Assembly: GCA_900540175.1 (NCBI GenBank)
Contig: UQFG01000001.1
Span: 1-64,000, forward strand
Direction of reading: 5' to 3'
Source of the DNA: an uncultured Mollicutes bacterium
GTDB taxonomy: Bacteria; Bacillota_I; Bacilli_A; Acholeplasmatales; Anaeroplasmataceae
DNA: 64,000 bases
In this document: one piece after another, positions 52,007 to 61,009 of the stretch
Layout of the letters: each line of letters begins with the position of its first letter
How positions within the stretch are numbered: position 1 is the first letter of the stretch
Translations under genes and position numbers: made by a program
Notes under the pieces: generated by a model
What the model was told of the DNA's origin: nothing
Database searches by the model: none
The model's input: the letters and a program-made list of their open reading frames with translations, nothing else

Positions 52007-52909
52007 ATGAAAGAGCAGAAGTTCGGAGTCGAAATCGAACTCACAGGCATCACCAGGGCAAGGGCAGCCGATGTCATCGCCAAATACTTCGGCACGACGA
52101 AGACCTATGACGGCGGGACATACAAAGCCTACTCCGTGGAAGACAGGCAGGGCAGAACATGGAAAGCGATGCGCGACAGCAGCATCGACGCGCGGACGAA
52201 AGACGGCGGGATGGCGAGCGAAGCCTACCAAACCGAAATCGTCACCCCAGTGTGCGGATACGAAGATATCGCAGACATCCAAGAGATACTGCGCCAACTG
52301 CGGCACAACGGAGCGATTGTCAACCAAAGCTGCGGCATACACATCCATGTCGATGCAAGCAAACAGACAGCGCAGAGTTTAAGAAACCTGGTCAACATCA
52401 TGGTGGCAAAGGAAGACCTGCTGTTCAAAGCACTCGGGGTAACGCCGAGTCGGGCAATGCGGTGGTGCAAAAAGGCAGAGCCACAGTTCATAACGAACAT
52501 CAACCGCTTTAAGCCGAGAACCAGGAATGCGATAGAGAACTTGTGGTACGGCGAAAGGTCGAGTTCATATCACAGCCACTACGATAACAGTCGCTACCAT
52601 GCACTTAACCTGCACAGCCTGTGGCAAGGCAAGGGGATAGAGTTTCGATGCTTCAACGGCACGACCCATGCGGGAAAGCTGAAGACATACATCCAACTCT
52701 GCTTGGCGATATGCAACCAAGCGATGACCCAGCGAGGAGCGAGTGCAAGGAAAACGGAGACCTCAAATGAGAAGTACACCTTCCGCACCTGGCTCCTGCG
52801 GATGGGGATGATAGGCGAAGAGTTCGATACGGCAAGGAAGTTCCTACTCGAGAACTTGGACGGCGACATAGCGTTCAGAAACGGAAGACCCGACAGGGCT
52901 GCGGCATAA
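52007..52909 (+). CDS. Amidoligase-family enzyme
   Basis: A 300-aa putative ATP-dependent amidoligase of the COOH-NH2 ligase (glutamine-synthetase-like) superfamily: N-terminal KFGVEIELTGITR (metal Glu residues), YQTEIVTPVCGYEDI, the SCGIHIHVDA motif, and LWQGKGIEFRCFNGT with the conserved Glu-x-Arg. It would form amide bonds on peptides or nucleotides. The ATG at 52007 is the first in the family-like region. A hairpin spans its stop (52894-52921). The adjacent gamma-glutamylcyclotransferase suggests a linked peptide-modification pathway. Confidence 0.87.
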   Translation: MKEQKFGVEIELTGITRARAADVIAKYFGTTKTYDGGTYKAYSVEDRQGRTWKAMRDSSIDARTKDGGMASEAYQTEIVTPVCGYEDIADIQEILRQLRHNGAIVNQSCGIHIHVDASKQTAQSLRNLVNIMVAKEDLLFKALGVTPSRAMRWCKKAEPQFITNINRFKPRTRNAIENLWYGERSSSYHSHYDNSRYHALNLHSLWQGKGIEFRCFNGTTHAGKLKTYIQLCLAICNQAMTQRGASARKTETSNEKYTFRTWLLRMGMIGEEFDTARKFLLENLDGDIAFRNGRPDRAAA

Positions 52910-52948
52910 GCCGCTGCCCTGCGGTAAACACAATCGGAGGATAGAGCA

Positions 52949-53398
52949 ATGAAAGGAAAGACCAAATTATATGTAGCTTATGGTAGCAACTTGAACACGG
53001 GTCAGATGGCATACCGTTGCCCGTGGGCATCGGTGTACGGGAAAGGGCATATCGACGGATATGAACTCCTGTTCCGAAGGGTAGCGACAATCGAGAAAAA
53101 GGAAGGTTCGAAAGTGCCTGTCGGGGTATGGAGGATCTTCCCCGATGACGAAATCGCACTCGACAGGTATGAAGGATACCCGCACCTGTACCGCAAGGAA
53201 ATAGTGACGGTAGACATGGGAAAGGAAAAAGTGGATGCAATGGTCTATATCATGAATGAAGACCAGGGGAGATATGCCCTGCCGAACAAGTCATACTATG
53301 GAACGATCATGGGCGGGTATGAGGACATAGGACTCGACACGAGATATCTCAAAAACGCACTTGTGCGGACAGCAGAAAAGATAGAGGGCAAAAAATAA
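52949..53398 (+). CDS. Gamma-glutamylcyclotransferase-fold protein
   Basis: A 149-aa GGCT/AIG2-like protein: LYVAYGSNLNTGQM at residues 7-20 is the substrate-binding loop, GYELLFRR and GVWRIFPDDEIALDRYEGYP follow with the catalytic Glu region. Members release pyroglutamate from gamma-glutamyl amines. Paired with the amidoligase upstream, it could remove or mature a gamma-glutamyl product. GGAGG precedes the ATG. Confidence 0.88.
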   Translation: MKGKTKLYVAYGSNLNTGQMAYRCPWASVYGKGHIDGYELLFRRVATIEKKEGSKVPVGVWRIFPDDEIALDRYEGYPHLYRKEIVTVDMGKEKVDAMVYIMNEDQGRYALPNKSYYGTIMGGYEDIGLDTRYLKNALVRTAEKIEGKK

Positions 53399-53418
53399 AA
53401 CAGAATATACGTGTCTCT

Positions 53419-53460
53419 GGGAAGGAAGGTGCTTCGGTGCTTTCCTTCCCGTTTATTTTC
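53419..53460 (+). terminator. Terminator before terL
   Basis: A GGGAAGG-type arm (53419-53431) pairs with its complement ending CTTCCC at 53450; the loop is about TTCG, followed by GTTTATTTT. Confidence 0.7.
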
Positions 53461-53473
53461 GGGAGGAGGGAGA

Positions 53474-55024
53474 ATGCCATTCAATGAACAGCTTGCGGAT
53501 CGGGCGGCGGCATTTATTCGCTCGCTCAAACACACCAAAGGCACATGGCATGGCAAGAACTTTGACCTGCTCCCGTGGCAGGAAAAAATCGTGCGGGATG
53601 TATTCGGCACGGTAAAGGAAAACGGATATAGGCAATACAATACCGCCTATGTGGAGATACCCAAGAAACAGGGAAAGTCGGAGCTTGCCGCAGCAATCGC
53701 GCTTTATTTATTAGCGGGCGATGGTGAATGGGGCGCGGAGGTGTACGGCTGTGCGGCAGACCGACAGCAGGCCTCCATCGTTTTTGATGTCGCTTGCCAG
53801 ATGGTGGAACAATGCCCAGCTTTAAAAAAGCGGATAAAGCCCGTGATGTCGCAAAAGCGGCTTGTGTATGCGCCGTTGAACAGCTTCTACCAGGTGTTGT
53901 CGGCAGAAAGCTATACCAAGCACGGACTGAATGTTCACGGCGTTGTTTTCGACGAACTCCATGCGCAGCCGAACCGTGCCTTGTATGATGTCATGACTCA
54001 CGGCTCGGGCGACGCGAGAAAACAGCCTCTGTTTTTCTTGATAACGACAGCGGGAACGGATCGAAACTCGATATGTTGGGAAGTGCATCAAAAAGCCAAA
54101 GACATTCTCGAGGGACGTAAACACGACCCGTCTTTTTACCCCGTGATTTATGGGGCAGAGGACGATGACGATTGGGGAGATGAGCGGACATGGTATAAGG
54201 CAAACCCGTCGCTCGGAGTAACGGTTGACATTGATAAACTGCGGACTGCCTATACATCTGCAAAGGAAAACCCTGCTGAAGAAAACCTGTTTCGGCAACT
54301 TCGTTTGAACCAATGGGTAAAGCAATCCGTTCGATGGATGCCGATGGATAAGTGGGACGAGTGTGCCTTTGCGGTTGACCCGGAAAAGCTCAAAGGGCGG
54401 GAATGCTACGGCGGGCTTGACCTCTCGTCAAGCACGGACATCACGGCGTTTGTCTTGGTGTTCCCGCCGCTCGACGAGGAGGATAAATACAGCATACTCC
54501 CGTTCTTTTGGGTGCCAGAGGATACAATCGACCTGCGGGTGCGGCGCGACCATGTTCCGTATGATGTGTGGCAAGCGAAAGGTGAGATGCTTTCGACCGA
54601 GGGAAACGTCATCCATTACGGATACATCGAAAACTTCATCGAAGAACTCGGGACAAAATACAACATCAAAGAGATTGCGTTCGATAGGTGGGGTGCTGTC
54701 CAGATGACCCAAAACCTTGAGGGGATGGGATTCACGGTCGTGCCGTTCGGACAGGGATATAAGGATATGAGCCCGCCGACCAAAGAGTTGATGAAGTTGG
54801 TGTTGGAGAAAAAGATCGCCCACGGCGGGAACGTGCCGCTCCGTTGGATGATGGACAATGTATATGTCCGCACAGACCCTGCGGGGAACATTAAGATGGA
54901 TAAAGAAAAATCTACGGAACGCATCGACGGCGCGGTGGCACTCGTTATGGCACTTGACCGAGCAATACGGAACAACGGACAGACCGACAGCGTTTATAAC
55001 GATAGAGGAATTATTGTAATATAG
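53474..55024 (+). CDS. terL: Terminase large subunit, HK97-like
   Basis: A 516-aa packaging motor. ATPase domain with the Walker A variant IPKKQGKSE about 61-69 and Walker B VVFDELHAQP about 154-163 with ITTAGTD coupling motif; nuclease domain with GGLDLSSSTDITAF about 313-326 and a later Asp cluster. Family length is about 500-560. ATG 53474 has GGAGG upstream. It opens the head module although TerS lies 7 kb before it. Confidence 0.95.
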   Translation: MPFNEQLADRAAAFIRSLKHTKGTWHGKNFDLLPWQEKIVRDVFGTVKENGYRQYNTAYVEIPKKQGKSELAAAIALYLLAGDGEWGAEVYGCAADRQQASIVFDVACQMVEQCPALKKRIKPVMSQKRLVYAPLNSFYQVLSAESYTKHGLNVHGVVFDELHAQPNRALYDVMTHGSGDARKQPLFFLITTAGTDRNSICWEVHQKAKDILEGRKHDPSFYPVIYGAEDDDDWGDERTWYKANPSLGVTVDIDKLRTAYTSAKENPAEENLFRQLRLNQWVKQSVRWMPMDKWDECAFAVDPEKLKGRECYGGLDLSSSTDITAFVLVFPPLDEEDKYSILPFFWVPEDTIDLRVRRDHVPYDVWQAKGEMLSTEGNVIHYGYIENFIEELGTKYNIKEIAFDRWGAVQMTQNLEGMGFTVVPFGQGYKDMSPPTKELMKLVLEKKIAHGGNVPLRWMMDNVYVRTDPAGNIKMDKEKSTERIDGAVALVMALDRAIRNNGQTDSVYNDRGIIVI

Positions 55025-55035
55025 CGGAGGGAAAG

Positions 55036-56373
55036 ATGCAGATAGAAAAGAGAGCGGTGGCAGAGTTGAAAGCGGCTCCATATAATCCGAGGAAAGACCT
55101 CAAGCCCGGCGATGCCGAATATGAGAAGCTCAAACGGAGCATCCAGGAGTTTGGCTATGTCGAGCCCGTGATATGGAATAAGCGGACAGGAACGGTCGTT
55201 GGCGGGCATCAAAGGCTCAAAGTCATGAAAGACCTCGGCTACGAGGAAGTCGACTGCGTGGTGGTGGACTTGGACGAGCAGAAAGAAAAAGCACTCAACA
55301 TCGCTTTAAATAAAATCAGCGGCGAATGGGATGAGGGACTGCTCGCCAATCTTCTCAAAGACTTGGATAACAGCGGGTACGATATCACATTTACCGGCTT
55401 TGACCTCGCGGAGGCACAGGAACTGTTTGGGAGCGGCTCGTTTGAGAATGTGCATGAAGATGAGTTCGATGCGGAATCGGCCGTAGCCGAGATATCCGAA
55501 CCCAAGACCAAGCACGGTGATTTATGGCTTCTTGGCAAGCACAGACTGCTGTGCGGCGATTGTACCGTTGCGCAGGACGTTGCAAAACTCATGGACGGAA
55601 GAATTGCCGATGTAATGGTCACGGATCCGCCATATAATGTGGACTATGGCTCGGCGATCATCGGGAAAAACAAATCCAAGACCAGGACGGAAAGCACCAT
55701 CGCCAATGACAACATGAACGATGATGACTTCCATCAATTCTTGCTCGCATTCTATAAAGCGGCATACGATGTACTCAAAAAGGGCGCACCGTTGTATGTT
55801 TTTCACAGCACGAAGGAGACGGTGAACTTCACGCAGGCGATGGAAGAGGCGGGATTCAAGTATGCCCAGACGCTTGTGTGGGTGAAAAATCATTTCACCC
55901 TCGGTCGGCAGGACTATCAATGGATACACGAGCCGATTTTATACGGCTGGAAAGAGGGCGCGGGACATTACTTCATCGATGACAGGACGCTGTCGACCGC
56001 TTTGGAGGGCGTTGCCGAGAATATCAAGAAGATGAGCAAGGCAGAACTGACAGACCTTGTAGAGCGAATTTTGGGGCTTCCTACGACCGTCGTGAGAGAC
56101 AACAAACCTGTGAAGTCGCCCGATCATCCGACGATGAAACCCATCACCCTGTGCGCAAAACTCATATACAACAGCAGCCACGAGGATGATACGGTATATG
56201 AGCCGTTCGGCGGGAGCGGTTCGACAATGATGGCGGCAGAACAGCTCAGCAGAAAATGCTGCGCCATTGAACTCGAACCGAAATACTGTGATGTCATCGT
56301 GCGCAGATACAGGGAACTGTGTCCCGATGCGGAGATAAAACATATCCGAGACGGACAGGAAATATTCGATTGA
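55036..56373 (+). CDS. ParB-like DNA methyltransferase fusion
   Basis: A 445-aa protein: ParB/sulfiredoxin-like N-terminal domain about 1-100 (YNPRKDLKPGD, VVGGHQRLKVMKDLG) fused to an N4-cytosine/N6-adenine methyltransferase with DPPYNVDYG near 203-211 and the SAM-binding PFGGSGSTMMAAE near 392-404 (DPPY before FGGSG, the beta class order). Common in phages as an orphan methylase protecting DNA; it is the second DNA methyltransferase of the prophage. Confidence 0.92.
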   Translation: MQIEKRAVAELKAAPYNPRKDLKPGDAEYEKLKRSIQEFGYVEPVIWNKRTGTVVGGHQRLKVMKDLGYEEVDCVVVDLDEQKEKALNIALNKISGEWDEGLLANLLKDLDNSGYDITFTGFDLAEAQELFGSGSFENVHEDEFDAESAVAEISEPKTKHGDLWLLGKHRLLCGDCTVAQDVAKLMDGRIADVMVTDPPYNVDYGSAIIGKNKSKTRTESTIANDNMNDDDFHQFLLAFYKAAYDVLKKGAPLYVFHSTKETVNFTQAMEEAGFKYAQTLVWVKNHFTLGRQDYQWIHEPILYGWKEGAGHYFIDDRTLSTALEGVAENIKKMSKAELTDLVERILGLPTTVVRDNKPVKSPDHPTMKPITLCAKLIYNSSHEDDTVYEPFGGSGSTMMAAEQLSRKCCAIELEPKYCDVIVRRYRELCPDAEIKHIRDGQEIFD

Positions 56374-56442
56374 CGGGGGCGGGTTCGCTGGACTTGATCC
56401 GAAACTTGTGATATGTTGTTCAAAAAAAGTGAGGTCCCAAGA

Positions 56443-56706
56443 ATGAAGAGTATCACAGAAGCCATATACGACGGATGGATCAATGAACGTGAACGGAGGA
56501 ACAAATTGCCCCAAGATGACCCCGAATGCAAAGCATTGTCAAAGTTCGAAGAATCATTTACAAAGGAACAGAAAGTTCTGTTCGACCAGTTCATGGATGC
56601 CTATACGACCAATGAGGAGAAACTTCGAAAAGCGGCATACGGACGTGGCTTAAAACTTGGTATCCGATTGGGATGTGAGGCGGCGAACTATGATGCGGAG
56701 GAGTGA
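56443..56706 (+). CDS. Phage protein of unknown function
   Basis: An 87-aa helical, acidic protein (FDQFMDAYTTNEEKLRKAAYGRGLKLG) of a type seen repeatedly in Bacillota phages without known role (DUF6809-like, tentative). ATG 56443 is preceded by GTGAGG. Adjacent genes overlap closely. Confidence 0.7.
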   Translation: MKSITEAIYDGWINERERRNKLPQDDPECKALSKFEESFTKEQKVLFDQFMDAYTTNEEKLRKAAYGRGLKLGIRLGCEAANYDAEE

Positions 56707-56707
56707 T

Positions 56708-56935
56708 ATGGAAGAGAAAGACGATACGACCCTCTGTGGTGAGATGTCGTTGGAAGAGTTCATGCAACATCTGAAAGGTATCGAAGAGCAGAGCGACAGA
56801 GAGGATGAACTGCTGGAGTTTTACAATAAGGCATGGGAAATCCGATTGGGGACGAAACTTGTTCGAGTTCCGTTCGATGCGGTCTCTTTCAATGCTATAT
56901 ATGATGCATTGAGCAAGATAAAATCGGAGGAGTGA
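56708..56935 (+). CDS. Small phage protein
   Basis: A 75-aa acidic protein (EFMQHLKGIEEQSDREDELLEF) of unknown function; GGAG before the ATG lies in the end of the upstream gene. Its stop is inside the terminator stem. Confidence 0.65.
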   Translation: MEEKDDTTLCGEMSLEEFMQHLKGIEEQSDREDELLEFYNKAWEIRLGTKLVRVPFDAVSFNAIYDALSKIKSEE

Positions 56936-56949
56936 TCCTCCGATTTTTC
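56921..56949 (+). terminator. Rho-independent terminator overlapping stop codon
   Basis: ATCGGAGG (56923-56930), 6-nt loop containing the TGA, CCTCCGAT (56937-56944), then TTTTC. Confidence 0.88.
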
Positions 56950-57021
56950 TTGAAAAAATGTGTTTTTCTTTCGGGTTTCGGCGTGTTTTCGCTGGGCTCT
57001 TTCGCTCGTTTACGGTATTGT
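56950..57021 (+). repeat. Dispersed intergenic repeat with promoter motif, copy 3
   Basis: Homologous to 51892-51953, with ten extra bases in the middle. TTTCGCTGGGCTCTT is at 56987-57001 and TACGGTATTGT at 57011-57021, again 9 bp apart. Promoter reading: TGGGCT (56993-56998), 17 bp, TATTGT (57016-57021). Confidence 0.8.
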
Positions 57022-57050
57022 ATAGGTACAAAAACGAAAGGAGAAACACC

Positions 57051-57242
57051 ATGAACAAAGCATACTGCACAGGAAAACTCGCCGCCCTGGTAAGAGACCA
57101 TAACCATTATCTGAAAGTCAGATACACGGATGCGGTCGCGGATTACAGGCGGGCAATCGACAACCTTATCTATGTAGCCAAGAGCGTGGGCATCACCATG
57201 AAATACGCCATCGAAAAGGATGGCAGCATCACGATACTGTAA
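57051..57242 (+). CDS. Small phage protein
   Basis: A 63-aa basic helical protein (VRYTDAVADYRRAIDNLIYVAK) of unknown function, 29 bp after promoter copy 3; AAAGGAG precedes ATG 57051. Confidence 0.7.
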   Translation: MNKAYCTGKLAALVRDHNHYLKVRYTDAVADYRRAIDNLIYVAKSVGITMKYAIEKDGSITIL

Positions 57243-57254
57243 GGAGGCGGCGAG

Positions 57255-57458
57255 ATGAAACAGGAAATCAGCAAAGCAACACTCAAGGCACTCGAGAAAA
57301 TCGCAATGCGGGAAAGCGCAGCCATAGAGGAAAGAGGCGGGCTGGAGCGGAAATGGAACGACACCGAGGACTTCCCCGAAGTCGCGGTATGGTCAATCGA
57401 GGCGATGCTCGTTGCGGCGTACAAGCTTGGCAGACAGGCGGTGAAGACAGATAAATAA
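57255..57458 (+). CDS. Small phage protein (DUF6900-like, tentative)
   Basis: A 67-aa protein (ATLKALEKIAMRESAAIEERG, WSIEAMLVAAYKLGRQA) similar in pattern to short proteins of unknown role found before portal genes. AAGGAGGCGG precedes the ATG; a terminator follows. Confidence 0.7.
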   Translation: MKQEISKATLKALEKIAMRESAAIEERGGLERKWNDTEDFPEVAVWSIEAMLVAAYKLGRQAVKTDK

Positions 57459-57482
57459 CACTACAACATCAATGTGGCATAG

Positions 57483-57508
57483 CCGCTCGGGAAACCGAGC
57501 GGTTTTTC
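57483..57508 (+). terminator. Rho-independent terminator before head genes
   Basis: CCGCTCGG (57483-57490), GAAA tetraloop, CCGAGCGG (57495-57502), TTTTTCG. Confidence 0.95.
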
Positions 57509-57529
57509 GTGCGTCTGAAAGGAGGGTGA

Positions 57530-58852
57530 ATGGGACTATTTAAGAGGAGCAGAGACGGTCCAAAGGAGAGACGGGATCGCTCGGAAAAGATGAAAGACTT
57601 CATTCGCGGAGTCGATATGGACTACATCGGGAACAGCAATAGCGGTGTTCGTGTGGATGAACTGCGGGCGATGCAGACGAGTACGGTATATGCTTGTGTC
57701 AAGATACTATCGGAGACTGTGGCGAGCCTTCCGTTGCATCTGTATAAGAAAGGAAAGGACGGGAAACACGAACTCGCCGACCAGCACCCGCTGAATGCGT
57801 GCTTGTATGAGCTGCCTAATGAGGAGATGACCTCGTTTGAGTTCCGAGAAACCATGATGTCGTCCTTGCTGTTGTGGGGAAACGCTTATGCGCGGATCAT
57901 CAGACGGCAAGGTCATGTCGTCGAGCTATGGTATTTGAAACCGCATCTCATGACGGTGGAGCGGGACAGTCTCACGGACAAGATAAAATACACCTATTCG
58001 GACGATGTAACCAACGAAACCTATGTGTACCGCCCCGACCAGGTGTTCCATGTCAAAGGGCTGTCGTTCGACGGAGTAAAAGGCATCAGCCCGATAGCCC
58101 AGGCGCGGGAAGCAATCGGGCTCTCACTTGCGACCGAGGAATACGGAGCAAAGTTCTTCGGAAACGGAGCCAGACCGGGCGGTGTATTGGAACACCCGGG
58201 CATCCTCAAAGACCCCGAAAAACTCCGCGAGTCATGGAACAAGGTCTATCAGGGGACACGTAACAGTCATAAGGTCGCCGTTCTCGAAGAGGGCATGAAA
58301 TATCACACGATAGGCATCGCGCCCGAGGATGCACAGTTCCTTGAGACCAGGAAATACCAACTGAACGAAATATGCCGCATCTTCCGTGTGCCGCCGCACT
58401 TGGTAGGAGACCTTGAAAGAGCGACATTTTCGAACATCGAGCATCAGTCAATTGAATTTGTCCAACACACGATACGCCCCTGGCTCGTGCGTTGGGAGCA
58501 GGAAATCAGCCGTTCGCTTCTCGACGAGAAAGAGCGGCTTTTGTATTTCGCCAAGTTCAATGTGGACGGACTGCTGCGCGGTGACTACAAGTCGCGCACG
58601 GAAGGGTATGCGATAGCCCGTCAGAACGGTTGGCTGTCGATCAATGATATACGTCGGCTTGAAGATATGCCGCCCATACCCAAAGAACAGGGCGGTGACG
58701 ATTATCTCGTGAACGGCAACATGGCAGCGGCAGGGGCGGCTGTGCAGGGGATACAGAAAGGAGGTAGCGATGGAGAAGGGCAGGAAGGAGATGCGAATGC
58801 TCCCGATGAAGGAACTCCGGGTAAGCGAAAGCGAAGGCGCGACCGTGATTGA
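57530..58852 (+). CDS. Portal protein, HK97 family
   Basis: A 440-aa portal. Typical blocks: TSTVYACVKILSETVASLPLHLYK near 50-73, LLWGNAYARIIRR, GVKGISPIAQARE, the MKYHTIGIAPEDAQFLETRKY and ICRIFRVPPHLVGDL segments, then a disordered Gly/Asp-rich and basic C-terminus. It forms the dodecameric DNA channel at the capsid vertex. AAGGAGGGTGA precedes the ATG. It overlaps the protease gene by 83 bp. Confidence 0.96.
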   Translation: MGLFKRSRDGPKERRDRSEKMKDFIRGVDMDYIGNSNSGVRVDELRAMQTSTVYACVKILSETVASLPLHLYKKGKDGKHELADQHPLNACLYELPNEEMTSFEFRETMMSSLLLWGNAYARIIRRQGHVVELWYLKPHLMTVERDSLTDKIKYTYSDDVTNETYVYRPDQVFHVKGLSFDGVKGISPIAQAREAIGLSLATEEYGAKFFGNGARPGGVLEHPGILKDPEKLRESWNKVYQGTRNSHKVAVLEEGMKYHTIGIAPEDAQFLETRKYQLNEICRIFRVPPHLVGDLERATFSNIEHQSIEFVQHTIRPWLVRWEQEISRSLLDEKERLLYFAKFNVDGLLRGDYKSRTEGYAIARQNGWLSINDIRRLEDMPPIPKEQGGDDYLVNGNMAAAGAAVQGIQKGGSDGEGQEGDANAPDEGTPGKRKRRRDRD

Positions 58853-59402
58853 GGGACACGCCGCCGTGTTTGACTCGTGGTCGGAAACGCTTGGCGGTAT
58901 TTTCCCGTTCAAGGAAGTCGTCAGAAAGGGCTCGTTTGCGGAGAGCATCGGAAGAGATGATATTCGCGCGCTGTTTAACCACGACCCGAACTATGTGCTT
59001 GGCAGGAACAGGGCGGGGACGCTCGAACTCGTCGAGGATGAAGTAGGACTGCGGGTGCGGATCGCGCCGCCCGATACGAGTTGGGCGCGGGATGTGCAGA
59101 CAAGCATCCGCCGCGGAGATATCAGCCAGATGTCCATCGGGTTCGTAGTCGAGGACGATGAGTGGCGCACGGAGAACGGAATGGATGTGCGCGAACTTCG
59201 CAAGGTCAAGCTGTTCGACGTGAGCCCTGTGACATTCCCCGCATATACGGCAACGGATGTCGGTGTCCGTGCGATGCAGGAGTATGAGGGCTATAAGGCA
59301 GAACAGCGCAGACAAAACGAAGAGGCTGAACAGGCGGTGGCAAAGAAAGCCAAAGAGCGAGCAAGGCTTGCTCGGATGCAGACAAAATTCAAAAATCTTT
59401 GA
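58770..59402 (+). CDS. HK97-family prohead protease
   Basis: A 210-aa serine protease of the U35/HK97 type: His in LFNHDPNYVLGR (about 69-80), nucleophile Ser in QMSIGF (about 118-123), and VSPVTFPAY. It cuts the scaffold domain from the capsid protein. AGGAGGTAGCG precedes ATG 58770 within the portal gene. The last 35 residues are a basic helix, perhaps scaffold-like. Confidence 0.94.
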   Translation: MEKGRKEMRMLPMKELRVSESEGATVIEGHAAVFDSWSETLGGIFPFKEVVRKGSFAESIGRDDIRALFNHDPNYVLGRNRAGTLELVEDEVGLRVRIAPPDTSWARDVQTSIRRGDISQMSIGFVVEDDEWRTENGMDVRELRKVKLFDVSPVTFPAYTATDVGVRAMQEYEGYKAEQRRQNEEAEQAVAKKAKERARLARMQTKFKNL

Positions 59403-59413
59403 GGAGGAACAAC

Positions 59414-60700
59414 ATGGATATCAAGAAGGTATTGAAAATGAAGGCGAAGAGAGAGGATGCGAGGCTCAAAGCAATGGCTGTGCTGAATAAGGCAGAAGCC
59501 GAAGACCGATTCCTCTCCGATGATGAACAAAAGGAGATCGACAAATACGAGTCGGAAATTCGCTCGTGGGATGAAAGCATCAACAGAGCGGAGAAAATGT
59601 TGTCTATGCAGCCCGAAGACAGAGATACGGAAAAGCCGGAAGCAAAACCGTCGCCGAGCAAGGGCGATGAAAAGAGATTTTCTTCGTTTGGCGAACAGCT
59701 CATGGCGGTGTACAGGGCGGCGGCTCCCGGCGGGCGCACGGATGAGAGACTTTCTACTCGCGCCGCGCTCGGAGCGAATGAAACCACGCCCTCGGACGGC
59801 GGCTTTCTCGTGCAACAGGATTTCGTGACGGAACTGCTCAAGAGAACCTACGAAACGGGCATTCTCGCCAGCAAGGTCAAGAAGATTCCTATCAGCGCAA
59901 ACGCCAACAGTCTGAAAATCAACGCCGTGGACGAGGAATCGAGGGCGAACGGCTCGCGTTGGGGCGGGATTCAGACCTATTGGGAAGGCGAAGCCGAGGA
60001 ACTGACGGCAAGCAAGCCCAAGTTCCGCCAGATGGAGCTGACGCTCAAGAAACTCACCGGGCTTTGCTATGCGACGGACGAACTTCTGCAGGATGCAGCG
60101 GCACTCGAATCGGTCATTCGCCAGGCGTTTGCGGAAGAGTTCGGGTTCAAGATCGACGACTCTATCCTGTTCGGTACAGGCGAGGGCGAACCGCTCGGCA
60201 TTCTGAACAGCGGGGCGGCGGTCACCGTTGCCAAAGACAAGGATCAGACCGATATCATCACCGTGAACAATCTCATCACGATGTGGAACAGACTGTGGTC
60301 GAGATCGAGGGGGAATGCCGTCTGGTACATCAACCAGGAACTCGAGCCGTATCTGTACACGCTCACGGTCGGCGACAAGCCCGTGTATATTCCTGCGGGC
60401 GGGCTTTCCCAGAAACCCTACGGAACGCTGTTCGGGCGTCCCGTTGTCCCCCTGGAGCAGTGCAGCGCGGCGGGCGAGGTCGGCGATATCATTCTTGCGG
60501 ATGTGGGACAGTACCTGCTCATCGACAAGGGCGGCATGAAAGCGGCAAGTTCCATCCATGTCAGATTCCTGTATGACGAGAACGTGTTCCGCTTCATCTA
60601 TCGTGTAGACGGCAAGCCCATCTGGAACAAACCGCTCACGCCGTACAAGGGCAGCGCAAGCGTATCGCCTTTCGTGACGCTCGCCAAGAGAAACGCTTGA
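59414..60700 (+). CDS. Major capsid protein, HK97 fold
   Basis: A 428-aa capsid protein. Residues 1-~110 are a charged coiled-coil delta (scaffold) domain (MKAKREDARLKAMAVLNKAE); cleavage is expected near 112-120 at STRAALGANE. The remainder has the HK97 fold pattern: GGFLVQQDFVTELLKR, KKLTGLCYATDELLQDA, the DDSILFGTGEGEPLGIL and LFGRPVVPLEQC segments. ATG 59414 has GAGGAGG upstream. Confidence 0.96.
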   Translation: MDIKKVLKMKAKREDARLKAMAVLNKAEAEDRFLSDDEQKEIDKYESEIRSWDESINRAEKMLSMQPEDRDTEKPEAKPSPSKGDEKRFSSFGEQLMAVYRAAAPGGRTDERLSTRAALGANETTPSDGGFLVQQDFVTELLKRTYETGILASKVKKIPISANANSLKINAVDEESRANGSRWGGIQTYWEGEAEELTASKPKFRQMELTLKKLTGLCYATDELLQDAAALESVIRQAFAEEFGFKIDDSILFGTGEGEPLGILNSGAAVTVAKDKDQTDIITVNNLITMWNRLWSRSRGNAVWYINQELEPYLYTLTVGDKPVYIPAGGLSQKPYGTLFGRPVVPLEQCSAAGEVGDIILADVGQYLLIDKGGMKAASSIHVRFLYDENVFRFIYRVDGKPIWNKPLTPYKGSASVSPFVTLAKRNA

Positions 60701-60718
60701 TGAAAGGAGGGTAAGGGT

Positions 60719-61009
60719 ATGCTTGATTTGCAGGAAACGAAAGAGTTTCTCCGAGTCGATGGCGATGAAGAGGATGCCCTTATCTCTTCTCTTATCGTCA
60801 CGGCAAAGGATTTGACCGAAGACGTGATGCGCCGGAAGTTATCCGACTTCAAAGAGCTGCCAGAACCTGTTCGGCAAGCCATGCTGATACTTGTTGCAAC
60901 CCTCTATGAGGAAAGGCAGGTGTCCAAAGGTAAAACGGGCGTGTCTGTCGCCGATACGCTCGACCTTGTCCGGCGAATGCTGTTCGCATATCGGAAAGGA
61001 GCGTTCTGA
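60719..61009 (+). CDS. Head-tail connector, HK97 gp6-like
   Basis: A 96-aa helical protein (LDLQETKEFLRVDGDEEDALISSL) matching the gp6/phage-QLRG connector family that forms a ring below the portal. The stop overlaps the next ATG by 1 bp. Confidence 0.9.
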   Translation: MLDLQETKEFLRVDGDEEDALISSLIVTAKDLTEDVMRRKLSDFKELPEPVRQAMLILVATLYEERQVSKGKTGVSVADTLDLVRRMLFAYRKGAF

